A stretch of DNA of 64,000 nt from Pseudomonas kermanshahensis (GCF_014269205.2 NZ_JABWRY020000001.1:310001-374000); one strand, 5' to 3'. Counted from the stretch's first letter, positions 52,487-62,295 are shown. Program-made: numbers and translations. Notes: a model not told the origin generated them from the sequence alone.

Positions 52487-52988
52487 AACGCAACCGGTAG
52501 CAGACACCCAGGGCCTTGGCCAAGTCGCGCTCGATGGTCGCGCGGGACACATCCAGCTGCAGGGCGATCTGCGCGATGCTCAGCCCGTCGATCTGGGCCA
52601 GCAGAAAGGCCTGCCGCACCCGCGGCTTCAGCGCCTGCAGGGCGCGGTCGAGGCGTTCCAGCGTATCGAGGATGACCAGCCGGTGTTCCTCGCTGGGCAC
52701 TTCGGCTTCCGGCAGGTGGGCCAGGCTTTCCTGATAGGCCCGCTCCAGGGCGCGGCGGCGGAACTGGTCGATCATCAGCCCACGGGCGATGGCGCTGAGG
52801 TAGGCGCGGGGCTCCTTGAGCGGTGATGCCTGACGGGCACGCAACACCCGGACGAAGGTATCCTGGGCCAGGTCGGCGGCATGCTCATGGCACCCGACCC
52901 GGCTGCGCAGCCAGCTGCTTAGCCAGGCGTGGTGGGACTGATAGAGCAGAGCGACCTCGGTGGGCTTGAGCGTGTCGTTGATCTGCAT
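52473..52988 (-). CDS. ECF sigma factor, FecI type
   Basis: 171 residues from ATG at 52988 (MQINDTLKPTEVALLYQSHH). Region 2 LLYQSHHAWLSSWLRSRVGC and DLAQDTFVRVLRA; region 4 QIDGLSIAQIALQLDVSRAT then IERDLAKAL. The target receptor is not encoded next to it. The upstream GTGAATAGTTCTCAATTC is a degenerate Fur-like site, so iron control is possible. Confidence 0.9.
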   Translation of the reverse strand: MQINDTLKPTEVALLYQSHHAWLSSWLRSRVGCHEHAADLAQDTFVRVLRARQASPLKEPRAYLSAIARGLMIDQFRRRALERAYQESLAHLPEAEVPSEEHRLVILDTLERLDRALQALKPRVRQAFLLAQIDGLSIAQIALQLDVSRATIERDLAKALGVCYRLRYAER

Positions 52989-53160
52989 CGTATCGAAGGC
53001 CTGATCCCGTGAGCGTGCGCGATTGTGAATAGTTCTCAATTCTATGCGGGTAACGCGCCGCAGAGCAATGGTATGCCAGGAATTAGCCGCGCAAGATCCG
53101 GCGTTTCGCCGATGAACGGTTGGGCTAAGCTAGGCCTCTAGTCGACGTGTTGGAGCCGCT

Positions 53161-53787
53161 ATGATCCTGGCTGACCTTTCGCCCGAAGCCTACCGGGAAG
53201 CTGCCCGCTACCTGGCCGAGTCGGACCCGGACTGGGCGCGGCATATCGCAGCGATCGGGCCGTGCCTGCACCAGGCGACGCCGGGACGCGAGCCTTATGA
53301 GGCGCTGGTACGGGCGATTGCCTACCAGCAATTGCATGCACGCGCTGCCGAGTCGATTTTGGGCCGGCTGTTGGCGCTGTTCCCCGAAGGCGGCTTTCCC
53401 GCACCGCAGCAATTGCTGGCCGTAACGCCAGAGGCGATGCGTGCGTGTGGTTTTTCGGCGAGCAAGGCAGCCACGGTTCAGGGCATTGCCCAGGCCCGGC
53501 TAGCGGGGGTGGTACCCAGCCGCGAGGAGGCGCTGGCCATGCCCGATGACGCATTGATCGAGCGCCTGGTGGCCTTGCGCGGGGTAGGGCGTTGGACGGT
53601 GGAGATGTTGCTGATTTACTGCCTTGAGCGTTCGGACATTCTGCCGGTCGACGACTTCGCGGTGCGTGAGGGGTATCGTCGGCTCAAGGGGTTGGAGAAG
53701 GCACCGACGCCGGCGCAGATGCGCTCGCTGGGCGGTGGCTGGCGCCCGTTCCGCACCGTGGCGGCCTGGTACCTGTGGCGGGCCTGA
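53161..53787 (+). CDS. alkA: DNA-3-methyladenine glycosylase II (AlkA-like)
   Basis: 208 residues, MILADLSPEAYREAARYLAE, with GGAG upstream. Helix-hairpin-helix LRGVGRWTVEMLLIYCLERS and the catalytic Asp in ILPVDDFAVREG. No N-terminal TBP-like domain, so it is a short AlkA (DNA-3-methyladenine glycosylase 2 family). It removes alkylated purines. It lies next to ada, so the two form an alkylation-repair pair. Confidence 0.92.
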   Translation: MILADLSPEAYREAARYLAESDPDWARHIAAIGPCLHQATPGREPYEALVRAIAYQQLHARAAESILGRLLALFPEGGFPAPQQLLAVTPEAMRACGFSASKAATVQGIAQARLAGVVPSREEALAMPDDALIERLVALRGVGRWTVEMLLIYCLERSDILPVDDFAVREGYRRLKGLEKAPTPAQMRSLGGGWRPFRTVAAWYLWRA

Positions 53788-53808
53788 GGTATTTGCTGTG
53801 CCTGCACC

Positions 53809-53902
53809 GGCCTCTTCGCGGGCAAGCCCGCTCCCACATGGTCTCCACTGTCGTCGGGACCCGTGGTGTACCTGTGGGAGCGGGCTTGCCCGCGAAGAGG
53901 CC
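53809..53902. repeat. REP/BIME pair between alkA and ada
   Basis: Inverted arms GGCCTCTTCGCGGGCAAGCC (from 53809) and GGCTTGCCCGCGAAGAGGCC (to 53902), spacer about 33 nt. The only likely ada promoter is between it and 53936 or inside it. Confidence 0.85.
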
Positions 53903-53935
53903 GGTACAGGCGATAAAGATAAGAGGTAACCCGCG

Positions 53936-54994
53936 ATGAAACCCTACACAACCTCCGAACAACGTTGGCAGGCCGTGCAGGCTCGCGACGGTAACGCCGC
54001 CGGTCACTTCGTCTACGCCGTGCGCACCACCGGTATCTACTGCCGCCCTGGCTGCAAAGCGCGCATGGCCAAGCGCGAAAACGTCGCGTTCTACAGCGAT
54101 GCCGCCGCTGCCGAATCTGCGGGTTACCGGGCCTGCAAGCGTTGCACAAGCGCGAGCCGTGCCACTGCAACCCGGCGTAGCGAGCTGGTCACCCGCGCCT
54201 GCCGCCTGCTCGAGGGCGACGAGATTTCGCCGAATCTCGACCAACTCAGTGCACAACTGGCCGTCAGCCCCTTTCACCTGCACCGCCTGTTCAAGGCCGA
54301 AACCGGCTTGACCCCCAAGGCTTACGCTTCGGCGTTTCGTGCCAGGCGCCTGCGCGAGCACCTGGAAAATGACCAGCGCTCAGTCACCGATGCCATTTAC
54401 GACGCCGGCTACAACTCCAACAGCCGCTTCTACGAAAGTGCCGAGCAACGCTTGGGCATGCGCCCCAAGGCCTACCGTGCCGGCGGGCAGGGGGCGACCA
54501 TTCGCTTTGCGCTGGGCCAGTGTTCGCTGGGGGCGATATTGGTGGCGCAGAGCGAGAAGGGCATTTGCGCGATCCTGCTGGGTGATGACCCCGAGCCACT
54601 GCTGCACGCGTTGCAGGACCAGTTCCCAAACGCCCGGCTGATAGGCGGCGACAACGAATATGAACGCGTGGTCGCCGAGGTGGTGGGCTTTGTCGAAGCG
54701 CCAGCACTGGGCCTGGCGCTGCCTTTGGATGTGCAAGGCACGGCTTTTCAGGAGCGGGTCTGGCAGGCCCTGCGCGAGGTGCCGGCCGGCTGTCGGGTCA
54801 GTTACACCGACATCGCCGAGCGTATCGGCGCACCCAAGGCGGTGCGCGCGGTGGCCATGGCCTGCGCCGCCAACCGCATTGCCGTGGCCATCCCGTGCCA
54901 CCGGGTGGTACGCCGCGATGGCGACATTAGCGGCTACCGCTGGGGCGTCGAGCGCAAGCAGCAACTGCTCACGCGAGAAACGGCACTCTCCTGA
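53936..54994 (+). CDS. ada: Bifunctional Ada: transcriptional activator and O6-alkylguanine methyltransferase
   Basis: 352 residues, MKPYTTSEQRWQAVQARDGN, with GAGG upstream. The N-terminal zinc domain has Cys36 (equivalent to E. coli Cys38) in YCRPGCKAR and CKRC; an AraC helix-turn-helix follows (QLAVSPFHLHRLFKAETGLT); the C-terminal domain has PCHRVVRRDG with the active Cys near 321. Methyl transfer to the N-terminal Cys would turn it into an activator of alkylation-repair genes such as alkA. Full-length and intact. Confidence 0.95.
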   Translation: MKPYTTSEQRWQAVQARDGNAAGHFVYAVRTTGIYCRPGCKARMAKRENVAFYSDAAAAESAGYRACKRCTSASRATATRRSELVTRACRLLEGDEISPNLDQLSAQLAVSPFHLHRLFKAETGLTPKAYASAFRARRLREHLENDQRSVTDAIYDAGYNSNSRFYESAEQRLGMRPKAYRAGGQGATIRFALGQCSLGAILVAQSEKGICAILLGDDPEPLLHALQDQFPNARLIGGDNEYERVVAEVVGFVEAPALGLALPLDVQGTAFQERVWQALREVPAGCRVSYTDIAERIGAPKAVRAVAMACAANRIAVAIPCHRVVRRDGDISGYRWGVERKQQLLTRETALS

Positions 54995-55050
54995 TCGCCT
55001 CAAGCCGCGTAGAATCCCCCGCCAAATCGAAATGTATAGAGGAATGTTCG

Positions 55051-57453
55051 ATGAGGCGTGTCAGCCTTGCCCGTTATTGCCTAGGCGTATTGGCCCTGAT
55101 GGTGGCGTTGGCCACCCCGGCCTGGTCCGCACCGGCCACGCCAGTCTCCAGCCTGGCCGCTGCCGAACTGCCGGTGCTCGAAGAAAACGCGAGCCTTGAG
55201 CAACTGAATGACCGACTCGACGAGATCCGCCAGGGCGTCACCAGCAACGCCAATGACGACGTGCTCTCGCAGTTGCGCCAGGCCGCCATGCAGGTTCAGC
55301 GTCAGGCCGATGCACTGAGTGCGCTGCGGACCACCGACGTCGATGGCCTGGACGACAAACTCAAGGTGCTTGGCCCGCCCCAGCCGGACGAGACCGCGAC
55401 CATCACGCTTCAGCGCAAGGACCTCGAGGCGCAGAAAAAGTCCGTATTGGCCGAGCAGGAGCAGGCAACCAAGCTGACCCAGTCGGCCCGCGACCTGTCC
55501 ACGCAGATCGTCAACCTGCGCCGCAGCCAGTTCAACTCGCAGGTCACCAGCCGCGCGACGAGCCCGCTGACCCCGGCGTTCTGGCAATCGCTGATCCGCC
55601 CTACCGCCGAAGACCTGAGTCGCCTGCGAGACCTGCGCGGCGAGGCGGCCGATGCCGTGGCCAGCGCGTTCAGTGCCGAGCATCGCTGGTTGTTCCTGAC
55701 CAGCCTGGTGGCGGCAATCCTGGTCTGGACCTTGGTCCGTCGCCTGCTCGAACGCCTGCTGGCAGACGCCATGATCCGCTGGCTGCCGGAAGGCCGCCTG
55801 CGCCGCAGCGCCTTGGCCCTGAGCGTCAGCCTGGCGACGCTGGGTACCATCGCTGGCTCCGTGTCGCTGCTGCGCTGGGGCCTGGAAAGCAGCGCCGAGC
55901 TGGGTTCGGACATCGCCAGCCTGACCAACCATATCCTTACCCTGGTGGTGTTCAGCGCCTTCATTTCGGGCCTGGGCCGCGCCATGTTGATGCTGCAGCG
56001 CCCGTCCTGGCGCCTGCCGCCGATCCACGATGAAGTGGCCAGCGCCCTGGGCTGGTTCCCCAAACTGCTGGCCCTGGCGTTGATGGTGCTGCTGACCCAG
56101 GAGCGCATCAACAGCGTGATCGGCACCAGCCTGGCGCTGACCGTGGCCACCAACGGCCTGACCGCGCTGGTGGTGGCGGTGATTTTCTCGGTGGCCTTGC
56201 TGCGCTACCGCCGCACCTTGCGCCAGCATGACCTGGAGCGCCCGACCGGCCTGGCGGGGCTGATCCCCTTCGTCATCGTGGTGTGGGTGGGGTTGATCGT
56301 GCTGGCACTGCTGGCCGGCTTCCTGACCCTGGCCTACTTCCTGACCGCCAAGTTGCTGTGGATCAGCGTGGTGGCCACCTGTGCCTACCTGTTGACCACC
56401 TTCCTCGGTGACCTGTGCGAGACCTTGCTGTCGCCTCGTCAGCCCGGTGGCCTGGCCTTGGCGTCGACGCTGGGCCTGGCGCCGCGTCATCAGGCCCAGG
56501 CCAGCACGATTCTCGCCGGCATTGGTCGCACTGTGTTGCTGTTCCTGGCGGTATTGCTGGCCTTGACGCCGTCGGGCACCAGCCCCGGCGAATTGCTGCT
56601 CAGCCTGGGGGATTGGGACGATACCGGTGGCAAGATGCTCGGCAACATGAACATCGTGCCGCAGGACATCCTGTTGGCGGTGGTGATGTTCTTCGGCGGC
56701 ATGTTCGGTATTCGTGTGCTCAAGCGCTGGTTGAGCGAGCGCCTGCTGCCAGAAACCGACATGGACGCCGGCATGCGCGCCTCGCTGGTGACGCTGGTGG
56801 GTTACCTGGGCTTCCTGTTCCTGGCCATGCTGGTGATGTCGACCCTGCGCATCAACCTGACCAGCCTGACCTGGGTGGTGAGTGCGCTGTCGGTCGGTAT
56901 CGGTTTTGGTCTGCAGCAGATCGTGCAGAACTTCATCTCCGGCCTGATCCTGCTTACCGAGCGCCCGGTGAAGGTGGGCGACTGGGTCAGCCTGGCCGGT
57001 GTCGAGGGTGATATCCGCCGCATCAATGTGCGCGCCACCGAGATTCAGATGTCCGACCGCTCGACGGTGATCGTGCCCAACTCGCAGTTCATCTCGCAAA
57101 ACGTGCGCAACGTGACCATGGGCAATGCCCTTGGGGTGGTCAGCATTACCCTGACCTTGCCGCTGGAAACCGATGCCAACCGTGTGCGGGAATTGCTGCT
57201 GGCGGCGTACCAGGAGCATGAAGCGATACTGGATGCACCTGCGTGTTCGGTGTCGTTCAAGGACCTGACCACCAGTGGCATGGTCATTGGCGTCAGTGGT
57301 TATGTAGCGGGGCCGCGGCAGGTGTCGGGCACGCGCAGTGACCTGCTGTTCACCATTCTTGGCCGGTTACGCGATGAGGGCATCCCGCTGTCGTCGCCGC
57401 AAAGCATGGTGTTGGTGCAAGAGGGCGCGCACCCGGCTGACGAGCCGGCGTGA
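55051..57453 (+). CDS. MscS-family mechanosensitive channel with DUF3772
   Basis: 800 residues, MRRVSLARYCLGVLALMVAL, with AGAGGA upstream and a signal peptide ending WSA. The periplasmic N-terminal domain (about 27-180, NDRLDEIRQGVTSNANDDVL) is DUF3772. About eleven membrane helices follow, then the pore helix and vestibule (GIGFGLQQIVQNFISGLILL, TERPVKVGDWV) typical of MscS. It belongs with the large MscK/MscM-type channels that open on osmotic downshock. Monocistronic. Confidence 0.9.
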   Translation: MRRVSLARYCLGVLALMVALATPAWSAPATPVSSLAAAELPVLEENASLEQLNDRLDEIRQGVTSNANDDVLSQLRQAAMQVQRQADALSALRTTDVDGLDDKLKVLGPPQPDETATITLQRKDLEAQKKSVLAEQEQATKLTQSARDLSTQIVNLRRSQFNSQVTSRATSPLTPAFWQSLIRPTAEDLSRLRDLRGEAADAVASAFSAEHRWLFLTSLVAAILVWTLVRRLLERLLADAMIRWLPEGRLRRSALALSVSLATLGTIAGSVSLLRWGLESSAELGSDIASLTNHILTLVVFSAFISGLGRAMLMLQRPSWRLPPIHDEVASALGWFPKLLALALMVLLTQERINSVIGTSLALTVATNGLTALVVAVIFSVALLRYRRTLRQHDLERPTGLAGLIPFVIVVWVGLIVLALLAGFLTLAYFLTAKLLWISVVATCAYLLTTFLGDLCETLLSPRQPGGLALASTLGLAPRHQAQASTILAGIGRTVLLFLAVLLALTPSGTSPGELLLSLGDWDDTGGKMLGNMNIVPQDILLAVVMFFGGMFGIRVLKRWLSERLLPETDMDAGMRASLVTLVGYLGFLFLAMLVMSTLRINLTSLTWVVSALSVGIGFGLQQIVQNFISGLILLTERPVKVGDWVSLAGVEGDIRRINVRATEIQMSDRSTVIVPNSQFISQNVRNVTMGNALGVVSITLTLPLETDANRVRELLLAAYQEHEAILDAPACSVSFKDLTTSGMVIGVSGYVAGPRQVSGTRSDLLFTILGRLRDEGIPLSSPQSMVLVQEGAHPADEPA

Positions 57454-57483
57454 AGCCGGGGCCGCACAGCGGCCCACAGGGCT

Positions 57484-58701
57484 TCAATGCTGCTTGGCCT
57501 GCCTGATCCTCACCAGGATCACCAGCAGCACTAACAGCACTGGCGGCGCCATCGCCAACAACCCATCCCGCGCCGTCAGCCCCACCCCCAGCACATTCAG
57601 CCCGCCATACAGCAGCTTGAACAGGTTCAACAGGTAATAGGTGATGGCGATGATCGACAGCCCCTCCACCGCCCGCTGAATCTTCACCTGGGCGTCGGCC
57701 CGGGCATTGAGGCTGCGCAGGATCTCTGCGTTCTGCTCTTCCATCTCCACCTGCACCCGGGCCTGCAGCAGGTCCCCCAGGTTGGCGACATTCTTCGCCA
57801 ACTGCTCCAGCCGTTGCTCGGTGGCTGCGCAGTAACGCACCGTAGGCTTGAACCGGCGTTCGATGAACACGCCCAACCGCTGGCAATCGCCCACGTGGCT
57901 TTCGCGCAGTTCAGCCAACCGCTCAAACACCAGTTGCGCATACGCCTGGGTAGCGCCGAAGCGGTGGCGGGTCTTCACCGTGTGGCTGACCACCTGCCGC
58001 GAGAGCAGGGCGATGGCGTCGAGCAGCCCCTTGGAGTCGTGGCCATCGCCGCCGGCGCTGCGTTCGGACAGGCTCACCAGGGTCTTGTCGAAGGCGTCCA
58101 GCTCTTGGCTCAGGGCCTTGGCCGTGGTCAGGGTCAGCGAGGCCATCATGCGGTAGGTTTCGATCTCCAGCAGGCGCCGGATCATGCGGCCCTGGCGGTA
58201 GGCATTGAGGCGGCGATTGATGAACAGGAAGCGGTTGGTACCGTCCTCGGTCAGGCGAAAATCGCTCCACACCGACGCATCGCCACCGCCCACACAGGAG
58301 CCGCAGGGGTCTTTGAAGCCATAGTGGCTCAGGTCGAGGTCCTGTTCGTCGCGGACCAGCACCTGCACCGCATTGATCACCTGCGCCGTTTGCGGGGCGA
58401 TGGCTTCGGCTAGCACCTGTGGCAGGGCTTGCCACTCGGTGTTGGCGGTGGAGCAGGGCACCACCAGGGTCAGGGTGAAGAACTCGGTGTGCCGTTCCCA
58501 TTTGAACGGGTGGCCGTCCAGCCGGGTAATGCCCTGCGCTGCGTTGATGTGCTGCGCCTCTGGGCAGCAGCGTTGCAGCAGCGCCGCACACGCTGCATCG
58601 CCGCCGAGCAAGGCGAGGTGGAAGACATGGGCCGGGCCGTCGAAATACAGCGACGGGCGAGCGTGCAGTTCGTTGTGCAAGGCGGTGCGTTGAGGGTGCA
58701 T
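57484..58701 (-). CDS. DUF3422 family membrane protein
   Basis: 405 residues from ATG at 58701 (MHPQRTALHNELHARPSLYF). The opening LHNELHARP is the signature of DUF3422. A soluble N-terminal two-thirds is followed by two C-terminal membrane helices (LSIIAITYYLLNLFKLLYG, LLAMAPPVLLVLLVILVRI). Function unknown; the topology suggests a cytoplasmic sensor or stator-like part. It is the only gene between the convergent MscS gene and the ALDH operon. Confidence 0.88.
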   Translation of the reverse strand: MHPQRTALHNELHARPSLYFDGPAHVFHLALLGGDAACAALLQRCCPEAQHINAAQGITRLDGHPFKWERHTEFFTLTLVVPCSTANTEWQALPQVLAEAIAPQTAQVINAVQVLVRDEQDLDLSHYGFKDPCGSCVGGGDASVWSDFRLTEDGTNRFLFINRRLNAYRQGRMIRRLLEIETYRMMASLTLTTAKALSQELDAFDKTLVSLSERSAGGDGHDSKGLLDAIALLSRQVVSHTVKTRHRFGATQAYAQLVFERLAELRESHVGDCQRLGVFIERRFKPTVRYCAATEQRLEQLAKNVANLGDLLQARVQVEMEEQNAEILRSLNARADAQVKIQRAVEGLSIIAITYYLLNLFKLLYGGLNVLGVGLTARDGLLAMAPPVLLVLLVILVRIRQAKQH

Positions 58702-58868
58702 GGTGGTCCGGCCTGGTGTTGTGATTGTGGGGGTACCAGGAAGTGGGACTTTGCGCGATGACTGAAAAGTCACGTGGCCATGAGGGCCTTTGTGAAACGG
58801 AATCATGCGCAAAGCAAAAGCCCCTTGTGACATCCGTCAGCAAGGGGCTTCTTGACCAGCCGCTGGGG

Positions 58869-60299
58869 TTAACCCAGGCAGCGCGTCACATGCTTCACCG
58901 AGAGGTACCCCGACAACCCCCAGGGCCCGAGCTCGCGCCCGATGCCGCTGCCTTTGGTTCCGCCCCACGAGGTCTCGACGAATACTGCCTGCACCGAGTT
59001 GATCCACACGTGGCCAACCTCCAGCGCATCGGCAACGCGTTCGGCGCGTTCCAGGTCGGCAGAGCAGACCGTGGCCACCAGGCCGAAGCGGCTGTCGTTG
59101 GCTTCGGCGATCGCCTGCGCTTCAGTGGTGAAGCGCCGTGCACACAGCACCGGGCCGAAGATCTCTTCGGTCCACAGGCGGCTGTGGGCCGGGACGTCCA
59201 CATACAGCGTGGGGCTGACGAACCAGCCATCACGGTCCAGCGCTTTGCCGCCGGCCAGGCATTGCAGGCCCTCTTCGCGTGCGGTGGCGAAGTAGCTGGC
59301 AACCTTCAGCCATTGCGCCTGGCTGGTCAGCGGGCCCATGTCCACTTCTTCGCTCAACGGGTTGCCCACCCGCAGGTTCTCCAGTGCCGCCTGCAAGCGC
59401 GGCAGCAGCGCATCGGCGATGCCGTCCTGCACCAGCAGGCGTGAGGTGGCCGAGCACATCTGCCCGGCGTTCCAGCTGATGCCAGCGACAATCCATTCCA
59501 CGGCCTGGTCGATGTCGCAATCATCGAACACCACGATCGCCGACTTGCCGCCTAGCTCCAGCGTCACGGGCCGGCATTGGGCAGAAGCGCTGCGCATCAC
59601 CTGGCTGCCAACACTGTTGCTGCCGGTGAACGACAGCTTGTCGAGGCCTGCGTGGTTGCTCAGCGCCGCGCCGGTTTCGGCCTTGCCGTTGACGATGTTC
59701 AGCACGCCGGCGGGCAGGCCGAGGGCCTCGGCGATCTGGCCGTACGCCTGCTCGATCAGCGGGGTGATTTCCGAAGGCTTGAGCACCACGGTGCAGCCTG
59801 CGGCCAAGGCGGGGGCGAGCTTCCAGGCGCTGGTCACCAGCGGGAAGTTCCACGGCACGATCAGGCCGACCACGCCGACCGGTTCCAGGCGGGTGCGGGC
59901 GGTGAAGCCGGGCGCGGCCAGGGGCACATCGCGGTTCCTTTGCGGCAACTGCTCCGCCAGGTCGGCGTAGTAGTTGAAGGTGGCAATCGCGTCGTCCAGG
60001 TCGATTTCGGCCTCGTGGCGCGGCTTGCCGTTGTTGCGCATCTGCAGGGTGATCAACGCTTCACGGCGCTGCCCGAGTTGCTCGGCGAAACCGCGCAGGT
60101 ACGCTGCACGTTCGCTGGCGCTGGTCTGCTTCCAGGTCGGCAGGGCTTCGCGCGCGGCGGCCACGGCTTGGTCGACCTGGGCAACGCTGGCGGCCATCAA
60201 TTCGGCGAAGGGCTGGCCCAGGGCAGGGTCATTGACGCTGATGCAGTCGCTGCCTTGGCCTTCGACCCAGCGGCCGGCGATGTAGTGAGAAGTGGTCAT
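58869..60299 (-). CDS. Aldehyde dehydrogenase (BetB-like)
   Basis: 476 residues from ATG at 60299 (MTTSHYIAGRWVEGQGSDCI), GGAA upstream. NAD fold FTGSNSVGSQVM, catalytic Glu in LELGGKS and Cys in NAGQMCSATSR, and the C-terminal GLSGYLSVKHVTRCLG. Close in style to betaine-aldehyde/aminoaldehyde dehydrogenases. It follows the NCS1 permease by 13 nt and should be co-transcribed, so the substrate is probably derived from what that permease imports. Confidence 0.9.
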   Translation of the reverse strand: MTTSHYIAGRWVEGQGSDCISVNDPALGQPFAELMAASVAQVDQAVAAAREALPTWKQTSASERAAYLRGFAEQLGQRREALITLQMRNNGKPRHEAEIDLDDAIATFNYYADLAEQLPQRNRDVPLAAPGFTARTRLEPVGVVGLIVPWNFPLVTSAWKLAPALAAGCTVVLKPSEITPLIEQAYGQIAEALGLPAGVLNIVNGKAETGAALSNHAGLDKLSFTGSNSVGSQVMRSASAQCRPVTLELGGKSAIVVFDDCDIDQAVEWIVAGISWNAGQMCSATSRLLVQDGIADALLPRLQAALENLRVGNPLSEEVDMGPLTSQAQWLKVASYFATAREEGLQCLAGGKALDRDGWFVSPTLYVDVPAHSRLWTEEIFGPVLCARRFTTEAQAIAEANDSRFGLVATVCSADLERAERVADALEVGHVWINSVQAVFVETSWGGTKGSGIGRELGPWGLSGYLSVKHVTRCLG

Positions 60300-60312
60300 G
60301 GGCAAATTCCAG

Positions 60313-61812
60313 TCAGGCCATTTCGGCAGTGATTACCGGCGCATGCGAGGTGCTTTTGCAGCGCACCCAGCGCGGGCCATTGGGCCCATATACGCCAGCA
60401 GGTTCAGGGAACAGGTTGAGCAGAGCGAGGTACAGTACCCCCGCCAGCCCCAGGGTTACCGGCAGGCTCAGGTCGATGCCGCCGGCCAGGTCGCCCAGCG
60501 GGCCAACGAACTGACCCGGCAGGTTGACGAAGCACAGGCCGACTGCCGCGCTGGGGATCCACGCCCCCATGCCGCGCCAGTTCCAGCCGTGCGTGAACCA
60601 GTAGTGGCCGCCGCGCTGGCCACGGGTGAACACCTGCAGGTCATCGGCATGGTAGAAGCCGCGACGGGTGATCAGGCCGAGGATCATGATCACCATCCAT
60701 GGGCTGGTGCAGGTGATGATCAGCACGGCGAAGGTCGACACGCTCTGCACCAGGTTGAAGGTGAAGCGGCCGATGAAGATGAAGCCGATCGCCAGCACGC
60801 CGATCAGCAAGGTGGCGGCGGCGCGGCTGAGCAAGCGCGGGAACACGCTGGACATGTCCAGGCCCGTGCCGTACAGCGCGGTGGTACCGGTGGACATGCC
60901 GCCGATCACCGCAATCAGGCACACCGGCAGGAAGAACCAGCTCGGCGAGATCGCCAGCAGGCCGCCGACATAGTTGTTGGCCGCGATATAGTCAGGCGCC
61001 TGGCTGGCGACCAAGGTGGCGGTACACAGGCCGAACAGGAACGGGATCAAGGTCGCGGCCTGGGCGCCGATCACCGCCAGCATGATGCGCGACTTGGGCG
61101 TGGTCCGCGGAATGTAGCGCGACCAGTCGCCCAGGAACGCACCGAACGACACCGGGTTGCTCATGGCCAGGATCGCCGCACCGACGAAGGCTGCCCAGAA
61201 ACCCGCTTGGCCAAGGTTGACGCTGCCGGCATAGCCCGCATCGAACGGCCCGGCGAAGGCCGCGATGCCCAGCAAGAACAGCAAGCTCGACGCCCACACT
61301 GCAATCTTGTTGACCCACAGCATGAAGCGGAAGCCGAAGATGCACACCACCAGGACCAACACCGCGAACAGGCCATAGGCCAGGCCCAGGGTGAGGTCGG
61401 TTTCTGGTAGGCCGGCCAGGCGTTTGGCGCCACCCACCAAGGCATCGCCCGAGCTCCACACCGACAGCGAGAAGAACGCCACGGCGGTGAGCAGCGACAG
61501 GAACGAGCCGACGATGCGCCCGTGCACGCCGAAGTGCGCGCCCGACGACACCGCGTTGTTGGTGCCGTTGAGCGCACCGAACAGGCCCATGGGGGCGAGG
61601 ATGATGGCACCGATGCCGACCCCGAGCACAATCGCCCAGACCCCGGCCTGGAACGACAACCCGAACAGCACTGGGAAGCTGCCCAGCACGGCCGTGGCAA
61701 AGGTGTTGGCACCGCCGAAAATCAGGCGGAACAGGTCAAGCGGGGAGGCGTGGCGTTGGTCGTCGGGAATCTGTTCGACGCCGTTGGTCTCGATACCGGT
61801 CGAGTGGCTCAT
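60313..61812 (-). CDS. NCS1-family permease (nucleobase/cation symporter-1)
   Basis: 499 residues, MSHSTGIETNGVEQIPDDQR, GGAG before the ATG. Twelve helices; GANTFATAVLGSFPVLFGLS, NAVSSGAHFGVHGRIVGSFL, NPVSFGAFLGDWSRYIPRTT and WFTHGWNWRGMGAWIPSAAV fit the cytosine/purine/hydantoin permease family. Upstream is the NTF2-like gene, downstream ALDH. The set suggests a pathway that imports an N-containing compound and oxidises an aldehyde from it. Confidence 0.9.
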   Translation of the reverse strand: MSHSTGIETNGVEQIPDDQRHASPLDLFRLIFGGANTFATAVLGSFPVLFGLSFQAGVWAIVLGVGIGAIILAPMGLFGALNGTNNAVSSGAHFGVHGRIVGSFLSLLTAVAFFSLSVWSSGDALVGGAKRLAGLPETDLTLGLAYGLFAVLVLVVCIFGFRFMLWVNKIAVWASSLLFLLGIAAFAGPFDAGYAGSVNLGQAGFWAAFVGAAILAMSNPVSFGAFLGDWSRYIPRTTPKSRIMLAVIGAQAATLIPFLFGLCTATLVASQAPDYIAANNYVGGLLAISPSWFFLPVCLIAVIGGMSTGTTALYGTGLDMSSVFPRLLSRAAATLLIGVLAIGFIFIGRFTFNLVQSVSTFAVLIITCTSPWMVIMILGLITRRGFYHADDLQVFTRGQRGGHYWFTHGWNWRGMGAWIPSAAVGLCFVNLPGQFVGPLGDLAGGIDLSLPVTLGLAGVLYLALLNLFPEPAGVYGPNGPRWVRCKSTSHAPVITAEMA

Positions 61813-61905
61813 GGTGATACTCCAGCGCGGTTGTTGTCGCCCGGCGCAGTGCGCGGGCCTTATTGTGGGTGCGATGGCAGAGCGGCAAGGCCGCGTAAAA
61901 GAGGA

Positions 61906-62295
61906 TCAGGCGGTGGTGACGACCGACAGGTGTTCATGGCAGGCCAACCAGCGCTCGCCCTGGCGGCGAAACACGATGGTTTCACGCTCGGCCAGCTGGT
62001 GCTCTTCACCGGCGATGCGGATGTGTGTGGCCACATCGTGCATGAAGATCGCCACGTCACCTTGCAGGCTCACTTGCGCATTGCCCGACTCACACGCCAG
62101 CACGGCAAAACCGTCGGCCTGCCACTGGGCCCACACGGCTTCATAAGCGCCACGCGACAACAGCGGCTGCGCCAAGGTGTGGAAGAGAAAGGTGGCGTCT
62201 TCGCTGAAGCAGGCGAAGTAGCGGGCGGTGTCGTTGCTGGCAAAGGCATCGACGAGGTCGGCGGCGGCTTGCCGTACCTGGAGTGTCTGGTCCAC
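61906..62295 (-). CDS. NTF2-like (SnoaL/DUF4440-type) protein
   Basis: 129 residues from GTG at 62295 (reads DQTLQVRQAAADLVDAFASN), with GAGG 8 nt upstream. The cone-shaped NTF2-like pattern is clear: DAFASNDTARYFACFSEDAT, FAVLACESGNAQVSLQGDVA, ETIVFRRQGERWLACHEHLS. Such proteins are small enzymes or ligand binders. It heads the operon with the NCS1 permease (93-nt gap) and ALDH. Confidence 0.82.
   Translation of the reverse strand: MDQTLQVRQAAADLVDAFASNDTARYFACFSEDATFLFHTLAQPLLSRGAYEAVWAQWQADGFAVLACESGNAQVSLQGDVAIFMHDVATHIRIAGEEHQLAERETIVFRRQGERWLACHEHLSVVTTA

Noticed and set aside
55081..57219. 712-residue frame antisense to the MscS channel gene
   Set aside because: Gln/His/Gly-rich shadow composition; the other strand encodes a clear membrane channel.
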